Both the position numbers and the translations under genes were made by a program. From Trichomonas vaginalis G3 (taxonomy: Eukaryota; Parabasalia; Trichomonadida; Trichomonadidae), in assembly GCF_026262505.1 (NCBI RefSeq), contig NC_067207.1:17080082-17144081 (forward strand): 64,000 nt of DNA, given 5' to 3'. The notes under the pieces were generated by a model. That model saw nothing but the letters and a program-made list of their open reading frames with translations. It did not search any database and was not told the DNA's origin. Shown in pieces: positions 56,733 through 64,000 of this stretch. Each line of letters starts with the position of its first letter. The stretch's first letter is position 1.

Positions 56733-57950
56733 TTGCTTTCATATTTCATTTATCATAGTTATAGTATTGCGACACTTCAATATAAAGAAAATAGCAATGA
56801 TCAAGTTGTTATCGGATGTGTTGCCGATTCAACTGGCGAAGTTTTGTTTCCTAATACTGTAACAACAATAGAATCTCTCCAAAATTGTAAAGATTCAATC
56901 AAAACGCTCCATTTTCAAGAAAGTAGTGAGATTACAACTATCGAAAGTTCGAGTTTTTCTGAAGCAAGTCTTGAATTCGTAAATCTTAGTGAATGTGTAA
57001 AACTCACAATACTTGATTCATCTTTATTTAAGAATTGCAAATACTTAAAAACAATTATATTACCCCCAAACCTGTTGAGTATCGAGGCGAGTTGCTTTTA
57101 TGGGGATGAAAATTTAACATCAATAAATTTACCAGATTCTTTAGTTACTATTTCAGGTTTTGTATTTTCAAACAGTCATTTAACAACAATAAATATTTCG
57201 CATGATTCTAAATTAGCAAAAATAGATAGCGATTGCTTCTCTAACTCAAAACTTAAATCAATTTTTATACCAAAATTCGTAAATTACATTTCAATATCTG
57301 CATTTATGTCTACTCCATATTTAGAAAATATCTTAGTTGATCCAAAAAATACAAACTATAAAAGTGATTCTGAATCTCTTTATTCAGGAACAGATAATTC
57401 TACATTATTTAGAGTTGTTACATCATATTCTGGTGAATTTATTGTTCCTAATTATGTTAGAAATATTAATTTTTATTGTTTTTGCTATTGTACAAAAATT
57501 ACATTTGTTCAGTTTCATGGTAATATGATGGTAATTGATCAAGGTGCATTTAATAACTGTATAAATTTAAAAAATATTTCATTCCTAAGCAATCCCGATT
57601 ACATAAGAATTTATTCGAGTGCATTTTCTGATATTACTAATACAATAAATATTAATTTTCATGGCCATTTTAATCCTATTTCTGATAGTTCTTCAACTCA
57701 TGTATTTCCAGAAGGAAGTAATTTATATGTCTCAAGTCGAACAATTCTATCAGAAGATTGTATACCATTTTTCGGTGAAAAATCAATGAATGTTTATATT
57801 ACAAGCAAAGCAAAAATTGCAGATGCCATGACATATAATGTCATTAAGCAAATTGCTATTGCAATCATACACCTAAAACCAATGCAAAATTTCACTTATA
57901 ATCAAATTAGATTCGCCCGCATTTTGAATCTTATTCCTAGTCTTAAATAG
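56733..57950 (+). CDS. BspA-like leucine-rich repeat surface protein
   Basis: About 405 codons. Repeats of the LRR_5/BspA type are clear: TTIESSSFSEASLEFVNLSE, KYLKTIILPPNLLSIEASCF, ENLTSINLPDSLVTISGFVF, SKLKSIFIPKFVNYISISAF and INLKNISFLSNPDYIRIYSS. This family is hugely expanded in trichomonads and linked to host or bacterial contact. The open frame reaches back to 56,721 with a hydrophobic, signal-like front (LILLSYFIYHSYS), but no ATG lies before the repeats. The start is therefore lost, non-standard or in an unseen exon. No C-terminal membrane helix. Otherwise intact. Confidence 0.75.
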   Translation: MLSYFIYHSYSIATLQYKENSNDQVVIGCVADSTGEVLFPNTVTTIESLQNCKDSIKTLHFQESSEITTIESSSFSEASLEFVNLSECVKLTILDSSLFKNCKYLKTIILPPNLLSIEASCFYGDENLTSINLPDSLVTISGFVFSNSHLTTINISHDSKLAKIDSDCFSNSKLKSIFIPKFVNYISISAFMSTPYLENILVDPKNTNYKSDSESLYSGTDNSTLFRVVTSYSGEFIVPNYVRNINFYCFCYCTKITFVQFHGNMMVIDQGAFNNCINLKNISFLSNPDYIRIYSSAFSDITNTININFHGHFNPISDSSSTHVFPEGSNLYVSSRTILSEDCIPFFGEKSMNVYITSKAKIADAMTYNVIKQIAIAIIHLKPMQNFTYNQIRFARILNLIPSLK

Positions 57951-58495
57951 ACTTGTTTTGTTGAGCCATCATTCTATGAATCAAAGATATTAGTTTTATT
58001 CTTTATTATGTAAAATTCCCTTATTGGCAGTTGAAAGAGCAATATTTTAATGGAAAGATAGAAATGGAAATTGTAAATGAATACTAAAAAGTAATTGAAG
58101 TTGAATTCCGAAGATGAAAGCAATAACGACATGTTAATTAGAAATATTTTGAATTTTTTCTTTGCAATAACTCTAAATAAGTATTATTTTAAAATATATT
58201 GTTCCAGCATATCAATTTCAATCATATTTATCTAAGTTTTGCAGTGAATTAATTATCATATGTGCAAAATTCTCTCATTTGATTTGCGTTTGCAAAAATA
58301 TCTTCGTTAAATCTTAAATTTACTATGATTAAGCTCATCTTTCTATGCTATATCTTTATTTTTCAAAAACAGATCTTGAAATGTAATTTTTCCCAATTAT
58401 TTTGAGTGCTGAATGTATGGACGAAGTTATATGAAACCCATAATTTCAGGTCGTAGAAAACAATTTAACATAATTTTTTTGAATGCGTCATCGCA
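57951..58495. other. Host spacer
   Basis: AT-rich, no gene seen. GTCATCGCA just before the next ATG resembles a trichomonad initiator. Confidence 0.4.
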
Positions 58496-60106
58496 ATGTT
58501 AAATGGGCAACTGCCTGAAGATAAAGTCAGCCGATTTGTTCAACTCGGCTTAGTCATTGAAGAACTATACGACGCAACAGAGAATAAAATAACGCAACTT
58601 TCAACAAAACTTATTACTCTTTTTCAATTCAAGAAGAAATACATTCGAAACATTGTTGACAACATGTTCCAAATCTCACGTAGGAGGTTTAACATCAGGA
58701 AAATCCTTTCAAAAATTTTATATTTTGTAACAGAATTTTCCACAGAGTTTAAACAGTTAATTGAAGCAGAACTTCTAGTCCATGTTAATCCTCTTGACCT
58801 ATTTTTCCTTCATTTTTGCTGCAGAGAAAACCTTGTTCCACTTCCTCAGCTAAAAATTGCATTGAAAGACTATTTACTTGATCATAATCGAACGTACTGG
58901 TCTCGGGAGATGTTATTTTTCCTCGGCCAGTTCTTTTATCGCTCAGAAACTAAATTTTATTTCGAACAACTCGAACTCATCAAAAAAGGCAGTTATTACA
59001 ACACATACAAGTTCTATTTTGACCACCTTGAAGAATTTAAATCAAATGATTTCTCATTACTCGAACATGTTATTGAATACGGCGACAAACCAGATTCATT
59101 GAGGTCAATCATCCTGCACGATGATTTCGAATCATTCTATAAATACACACTCTCGAATTCATACATAATTGACCCAAAAGAAAGGTTATCTTCCTTTTTT
59201 ATTGATTCAGAGTACAGAGTTTACGGAATTTACGATATTATTTCGGCTATACAATTTTCTGGATCCGTTAAAATTTACAGATATTTGAAATTACAAAATC
59301 CAAAAATTACAAATTTTTTGGACAGTTTTTCCATTCAAGGAGGAAGCATCGAGATCATCAAAGACATTTCGTTCCAGAAGAATATTGCTCGAAAATGGCT
59401 TTCCGAGTCAATTCTTTTTCATCGACCAATTATTTATGAATGGCTTTGCGAAAAGACATGCGAACATATAGCCAATGTAAACTCTATCGCTTCAGGTAAC
59501 AATTTCTTGTTTTTAATCGACCAAAAATACAAAAAAAATATTCTTTATGGAAAAAAGGACTTTAGCATTATCTGTTATAGCAACGAATACTTCCTATGCT
59601 ATATCTATGCTTCTTGTGTCGAAAACGGCATGATTACGCAGATTATTCGTTCAGATTTGCACATCGCTTTCGATGAGTATCTAAAAAGGAATCCTGTTGA
59701 GAAAGGATTCATGAATCTTATTATTGAGAACAAAAGCAGAAAATGTTTTGAAATTATTAAAAAATTTAACGTAGATCTTTCTCCTGAAGTCACTACTAAA
59801 GAAATAACAAGGAACTCTGCAATACCAGAAGTTGTTATTGGTCTTGATTTGGCAACACTTCGAAATGTTGAAGTTTTATGTTATCCAAAAATCAAAGAAA
59901 AAGTTTTCTTGAGTTACCACTACTACATGAAAGCTTACGAATGTCAGTTTTACAGCGCTTTTATTTATTTGTGCAGTAAAGCTGATTTCAGTGATTTTCA
60001 ACCAGAATTCTTCAAAGGAGTGACTTATCCTTATTACAGGATACTGGAACTTTACGGTGCTCCTGTATCCTCTATTCAGACTTATCATAGAAAACCTTAT
60101 CTTTAG
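58496..60106 (+). CDS. DUF3447-type ankyrin-family protein
   Basis: 536 residues, alpha-helical throughout. The block SLRSIILHDDFESFYKYTLS, then GIYDIISAIQFSGSVKIYRY and SIQGGSIEIIKDISFQ, followed by ILFHRPIIYEWL, is the DUF3447 pattern that precedes ankyrin repeats in the very large trichomonad family. Here few or no canonical ankyrin units follow, and the C-terminal 150 residues are more diverged. No signal peptide or membrane helix. These proteins probably bind partners through helical surfaces; the role is unknown. Unlike the 21.8-kb gene it has no recent repeat expansion. Confidence 0.65.
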   Translation: MLNGQLPEDKVSRFVQLGLVIEELYDATENKITQLSTKLITLFQFKKKYIRNIVDNMFQISRRRFNIRKILSKILYFVTEFSTEFKQLIEAELLVHVNPLDLFFLHFCCRENLVPLPQLKIALKDYLLDHNRTYWSREMLFFLGQFFYRSETKFYFEQLELIKKGSYYNTYKFYFDHLEEFKSNDFSLLEHVIEYGDKPDSLRSIILHDDFESFYKYTLSNSYIIDPKERLSSFFIDSEYRVYGIYDIISAIQFSGSVKIYRYLKLQNPKITNFLDSFSIQGGSIEIIKDISFQKNIARKWLSESILFHRPIIYEWLCEKTCEHIANVNSIASGNNFLFLIDQKYKKNILYGKKDFSIICYSNEYFLCYIYASCVENGMITQIIRSDLHIAFDEYLKRNPVEKGFMNLIIENKSRKCFEIIKKFNVDLSPEVTTKEITRNSAIPEVVIGLDLATLRNVEVLCYPKIKEKVFLSYHYYMKAYECQFYSAFIYLCSKADFSDFQPEFFKGVTYPYYRILELYGAPVSSIQTYHRKPYL

Positions 60107-60722
60107 TTTATTAAAAATTTTTAATTTAATTACATTTTTATTAGTAAAATATAAAGTCTAACAGTATATAATACATAGTGATTTCGAATCGTTCTCAGTA
60201 TGTATAGACATTTCAAAAAATATATTCAATTCGATTGTTTACGTCTCCATAGTGTTTGTACACCCATAAAGTTGAGAAAAGTCCAGCGAAAAAGTTAATT
60301 TTAAGACAGAATTTCCAAAAAAAATTTTATTCGATCTACATTCCAAAATGTAAAGGTCAAAATTTCCAAATTCAGGAATAAGAAATATTAAAAAAGTAGT
60401 TATATAGAATGCTTTTAAAATGATGTGTATACGAAAATTGAAATGACAAATTTCAATTTTCGAAAATTATTAAATTGAGATTGCCTCAATTTGATTTTAC
60501 ATGTTGGCAAATTGTCAAATGACAAGTGAATGTCATTTGACAATTCTATTTCAAAACCATTCTTTTTGAGAGAATTTCACGTGCAAGTTGATTGAAATAG
60601 AATTCCAACCATTATTCCAAAATTTGAGTTTAATTTGTGATTTATATCAAATTTTGTATGTTTTTAGTAGTTATTCGATTTATTGATAGAAAATTTGAAT
60701 GTGAATTGAAATTGAAATCATT
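60107..60722. other. Host spacer with two perfect hairpins
   Basis: 60,432-60,462: a 13-bp stem (CGAAAATTGAAAT) with loop of five. 60,510-60,545: a 15-bp stem (AATTGTCAAATGACA) with loop of six. No gene seen. TCATTATG at the next start fits a trichomonad initiator. Confidence 0.6.
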
Positions 60723-61187
60723 ATGTTTTTTGCTTTTACTTCTCTTGGAATCTCCTGGTTTCCAGTTGGACCATACATCCCAATAATGAATGAACATAAG
60801 AGAATAATTCCCCGCACTCGTTGGGTCGAACCATACTTCCCATTCCAAGAAGCCGAAGAAAATATAATAAGATATCCAAGACCAACCAGACCACATCCAA
60901 TATTCCCAGGACCAATATATATCCAGAAGGCCGAAAAGAATGGCCCATTCAGACTATTCCCAATCCATCCACTACCATCCTTCCAGGAAGATGAAAATGG
61001 CTTTTTGAAGAAGCTCAAGAGACACCTTGGTGCAGGCGGTTTCATTTATGGAATCCCATTCCAAGAAGCCGAAGAAAATAAAATAAGATATCCAAGACCA
61101 ACCGGGCCACATCCAATATTACCAGGACCATTCAGACCATTCAAAATTGATCCATGGATTTTCATTAATCCTTACAAATCAAAGTAA
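60723..61187 (+). CDS. Proline-rich repeat protein
   Basis: 154 residues. Two near-identical 25-residue units (PFQEAEENIIRYPRPTRPHP and PFQEAEENKIRYPRPTGPHP, each followed by a (I/L)(F/L)PGP motif) start about 70 residues apart, so a block has been duplicated. The front MFFAFTSLGISWFPVG is hydrophobic but short; a signal peptide is possible. The codons and the initiator-like TCATT directly before the ATG favour the plus strand over the overlapping minus frames. No family recognised; perhaps a small secreted or surface protein. Confidence 0.5.
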   Translation: MFFAFTSLGISWFPVGPYIPIMNEHKRIIPRTRWVEPYFPFQEAEENIIRYPRPTRPHPIFPGPIYIQKAEKNGPFRLFPIHPLPSFQEDENGFLKKLKRHLGAGGFIYGIPFQEAEENKIRYPRPTGPHPILPGPFRPFKIDPWIFINPYKSK

Positions 61188-61616
61188 ATCTTGCTCTGCC
61201 GAAAGAGTGAGAACCTTAAAACACTGGTAAACAATTAATTTCCCTCATTGATGCAAATATTTTTGTATGATTTATTTTAAATAACAAAACAAACATAAAT
61301 ATATATAGTAGAAAAGAATTAATAATTGGGGATAAAGCTAATTGGCATTTGCAGATTAATTTAAGGGATATCTGACATATCTAGATACTTTTTCCATTTT
61401 TAAGATGTATTACAGTCCCATATTCTTAGGGGATGTGCTTCTGTATGAAAAATCATTATCTTCAAAAGTTAAGTACAAATATTTCAATGTTTCGGCCCAA
61501 AAGTAACTTTCCATAACCTTTAGACTCCACCTTGATCCGTTACTATTATAAACACCAACATATCCATTGGAAACTTTACAAAATTTAACAATTCATTTGA
61601 AAATTTCCCAATTATA
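61188..61616. other. Host spacer
   Basis: AT-rich, no gene recognised. The GH47 fragment ends just to the right. Confidence 0.4.
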
Positions 61617-62277
61617 CTATCTATATATCTCTTTTCCTGTAAATTTCAAGAGTGAGTATATGGATTCAATTGTTTCTGGACGTAAAATATATGATTCGGA
61701 CCAAAATGAAATAATAAATTTTCCATCTACAAAATCATAGTCAAACATATCGGCACCAAGACCGGTCTTAAATAGATTATATAATTTATAATATCTGTGA
61801 GTTAACTCTTCTGCAGTGTTGAGATCAGATTTCCATTCAGAATTTTCTTTAACTGCTCCTGTTGCAATTGTGCCAGCATAAAATGTGGATAAATGTCTAA
61901 TCCAGTAGATTATTTTATCATCGTCATAATCGTGAAGAATGGTAATATTATTAACTTTTCCTATTGCTTTCTCTTTTATCATTGCTAAGTATTTCATATG
62001 TTTCTCAAGTATTTTGGATGATGTTCGACCGGATAAAATGTAGCTTTTTATGATATATTCATAATATGAATCTGCTCCTCCAGTAATTCGAATAATGTCC
62101 GATCTATTAGACTGATTTACATCAACAATACCGACTTTTCCTGGAAATTTTGTCCATAAGTGTCTATAAAGTCGAGTTGATAATTCTATGTATTTTGGAT
62201 TGTTCGTGAGCTCTGCTAAGGTCATAAATTTTAACTGCATTGATTCTTGTTCAGCAAGTGCACCTCCATTGTCGCTT
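61617..62277 (-). pseudogene. GH47 alpha-mannosidase fragment (C-terminal part)
   Basis: From ATG 62,240 the frame gives 207 residues, but similarity starts earlier (DNGGALAEQES, to about 62,277). GH47 landmarks: MQLKFMTLAELTNNPKY, ITGGADSYYEYIIKSYILSG, WIRHLSTFYAGTIATGA, TGLGADMF, SYILRPETIESIYSL and TGKEIYR. Whole GH47 enzymes are about 450-600 residues, so the front half is missing. The family trims mannose from N-glycans in ER/Golgi or quality control. At 62,275 the sequence meets a kinase fragment on the other strand, so this is a rearranged relic. The fragment's own frame is open. Confidence 0.75.
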
Positions 62278-62440
62278 AGTCATGGCGATATTAAACCATC
62301 CAATTTCTTAATAGACAAATATGGACGAATCAAGATTTGCGACTTTGGTTTGTCTCAAAAGATTACAGAAGAACCAAATACTATTAATCTAGTTGCAACT
62401 TTGGCATAAAGATTCCCTGAAATGGTAAAAATTTTTACAT
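62270..62440 (+). pseudogene. Protein kinase fragment
   Basis: LSHGDIKPSNFLIDKYGRIK then ICDFGLSQKI is the catalytic loop (GD in place of the usual RD) and DFG metal site of a Ser/Thr kinase. A stop codon after LVATLA interrupts the activation segment, where RFPEM (the APE position) follows. Only about 55 codons remain, and there is no N-lobe. It is joined head to head with the GH47 fragment. The host gene relic is broken. Confidence 0.7.
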
Positions 62441-62583
62441 CTTCATTGAATAATCTTTCTTTATTTGAATCAGGAATTATAATGTAGCAAAATGTGGTTG
62501 AAGACACAACGGAATTTCTATAAGAGAACTAAAATTTTTATTAAAATGAAGGTATAAAACCTGCAAATGTAAATGTTAAGGAA

Positions 62584-63126
62584 TTACTTACTGCTTTGCT
62601 CTCCTTTTTGGTATTTACGAATAATCTCTAATTCTTTGCTCATTAAAAACAAACTGATTTGCTCTGTGTCAGAAAGCTTTGGTTTCTTCTTTAATTCGGC
62701 TACCTTTGCCTTTAAATTTTTTTTTCTTAGTGAATCGCGCTCACTTTGCTTTAATTTGATTTCTTCGAATTTATCGTTTTGTTTATGGAATAATTTAGTA
62801 GTCATTCTATCCCACGGTCCAACTTTTTTAGATGTAGCTAGTTTGTGAGATTCTTCGTTCCTTAAAATAATATTACATTTTGTTGGTTCGAATAATACTG
62901 CATCAACACCAGTTTTATCGAGTTCTAATGAATCAAGAAATTCTTTGAATTCACGAGCTCTCTGCTGCTGTAACTCTGTTATCTTAGAATTTCTAATATC
63001 GAGTTGTTCATCAATAATTGCTATTTTTTCCATAGCTGATAGATATCGGTTCTTTCTAATCGCTCTAATTCCACGGTCAATATCTTCAATCTCATGATAA
63101 ATGTCGTAAACAGATTGCGATGACAT
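62584..63126 (-). CDS. Coiled-coil hypothetical protein
   Basis: 180 residues. Front helix MSSQSVYDIYHEIEDIDRGI with heptad spacing to about residue 70, a small folded-looking middle (TGVDAVLFEPTKCNIILRNE) and a long basic helix (NDKFEEIKLKQSERDSLRKK) to the end. No signal or membrane segment. The initiator-like ACATTTTTTGAAAAATG precedes the start. It may be a structural or cytoskeletal adaptor. No family recognised; it appears intact. Confidence 0.55.
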   Translation of the reverse strand: MSSQSVYDIYHEIEDIDRGIRAIRKNRYLSAMEKIAIIDEQLDIRNSKITELQQQRAREFKEFLDSLELDKTGVDAVLFEPTKCNIILRNEESHKLATSKKVGPWDRMTTKLFHKQNDKFEEIKLKQSERDSLRKKNLKAKVAELKKKPKLSDTEQISLFLMSKELEIIRKYQKGEQSSK

Positions 63127-63756
63127 TTTTCAAAAAATGTAAATAACCTTAAAATTTTATTGATATCTATAACAAGTTTCCCAGAAATATAATTAGAAAG
63201 GAGGAAACATTTTTATTTTATTGTCAAAATGGTTTTAAGTGTTGAATTTTCATCAAATAACTTATTTTAGGAATTGGATGTGTTATCTCAACAAATCATC
63301 GTCAGCAGACACTATCATATCAAATTGCTTAAAAGGATTTGAATCTAGCATATTCAAGTGAAATCCAGATGAACTTTTCGGACACGCCCAAGACAAATTC
63401 ATTTCTTATTTCAGCCCTTCTTTTCATTGAATATTTTCGTAGCTTTCTTAAATCAATTTAACTTTGCCAATGTTTTAGTATGCAAAAATTCAAATTATCT
63501 TGGTATTATCAATCAGTTCGATTATAGTTTAAATTTCACATCATTAAATAGTTATTATTCTAAAATGTGAACACAATTATGGGTTTTCTCTCAAAATTTT
63601 TTATAGTTCTTCTCAAATTTGTGACGGACAATTTGTATGGTTTAATTTTATATTTAATAATATTACATGGTTTATTCACTAATAATAAACTATATGATTA
63701 ATAAAAATCTGATCAGGAAGCATAAAATGACATAAAATGACATAAAATTTAAATGA
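63127..63756. other. Host spacer before the Pmp-like gene
   Basis: AT-rich with a short tandem run of CATAAAATGA (63,721-63,745). No gene seen. Confidence 0.4.
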
Positions 63757-64000
63757 TCTCCAACTGACAGTGTTTATAACGAGTTATGGTACTATTATTT
63801 TGGCGAGGCTGAGCAGATTTCGCCAATATCGTGTAGGAATTGTCAGCCAATTCCAAAAAATCAAAAATGTCTTGTAGCTCGATGTCAATATATTCATTTA
63901 AAAAGTGGTGCTATTAGTTATACAAAGAACAATCTTGATGTTTTACATTCAGAATGCAGCTTTTGGAATATATCAAAAAACAATTTTGGTGGAGCTCTTT
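63757..64000 (+). CDS. Pmp-like surface protein, partial, runs off the window
   Basis: An open frame follows an in-frame stop at 63,754 and continues to the window end: EAEQISPISCRNCQPIPKNQ, then KSGAISYTKNNLDVLHSECS and NISKNNFGGAL. GGA-I/L and FxN-type motifs with scattered Cys are typical of the Pmp/autotransporter-like beta-helix family in trichomonads. No ATG lies in the frame before the similarity. Either the front is lost or an upstream exon exists; CAACTGACAG at 63,761 is only weakly like a 3' splice site. Two short hairpins lie in this stretch (TTGGCGA and GGAATTG stems). Confidence 0.5.

Noticed and set aside
1-64000. CRISPR array or tRNA genes
   Set aside because: The repeats seen are within genes, hairpins or transposon ends; no spacer-repeat pattern and no tRNA cloverleaf with the T-loop and anticodon features was found.

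Overview
The window is AT-rich eukaryotic nuclear DNA. The best fit is a trichomonad (Parabasalia, Trichomonas/Tritrichomonas type). Host genes are long and intron-poor and belong to families expanded in that group: a DUF3447-type protein, a BspA-like leucine-rich repeat protein, a Pmp-like surface protein with GGA-I/L motifs, ankyrin arrays and a condensation-fold acyltransferase. Several genes have TCA-type initiator-like sequence just before the start codon. I cannot name the species from sequence alone.

Layout. (1) About 1-10,332 is part of a Polinton/Maverick of one lineage (element A). It has a divergent family-B DNA polymerase, an integrase, a phage-like fibre, a penton-like protein, small amphipathic virion-type proteins and a D12-class adenine methyltransferase; its left end lies outside the window. 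(2) About 10,333-15,388 is a partial copy (element B) of a second lineage, carrying its polymerase and one unknown gene. (3) About 15,389-22,278 is host DNA: an acyltransferase, a broken rhamnogalacturonan lyase with a membrane anchor, an unknown proline-rich protein and an ankyrin gene fragment. (4) 22,285-43,266 is a whole second-lineage Polinton (element C, 20,982 bp). It has inverted repeats of about 0.8 kb and a 6-bp target duplication (ATTATT), and it interrupts the ankyrin gene. It carries major capsid, packaging ATPase, penton-like, fibre, primase-helicase, integrase and protein-primed polymerase genes. (5) About 43,267-48,275 lacks genes but holds a cluster of long RNA-type hairpins and a 2,735-bp non-autonomous Mutator-like transposon with 9-bp target duplications. 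(6) About 48,276-64,000 holds host genes: a WDR7-like protein, a degenerate helicase fused to an RBR ubiquitin ligase module, a BspA-like gene, a DUF3447-type gene, a proline-rich repeat protein, GH47 and kinase fragments, a coiled-coil protein and the start of a Pmp-like gene.

Three observations stand out. Element C carries a set of short GC-rich tandem double hairpins, some in frame inside genes; one is absent at the matching place in element B. Elements A and C share a nearly identical fibre head although the rest of their gene sets is unrelated or far diverged, which points to recent exchange of the receptor-binding part. The 44-kb region holds an array of alternating long and short hairpins with a degraded relative at 55.8 kb. 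The Polintons are treated as fossils: A shows at least three breaks in this window, B is partial, and C has both ends and about six breaks, so it looks young.
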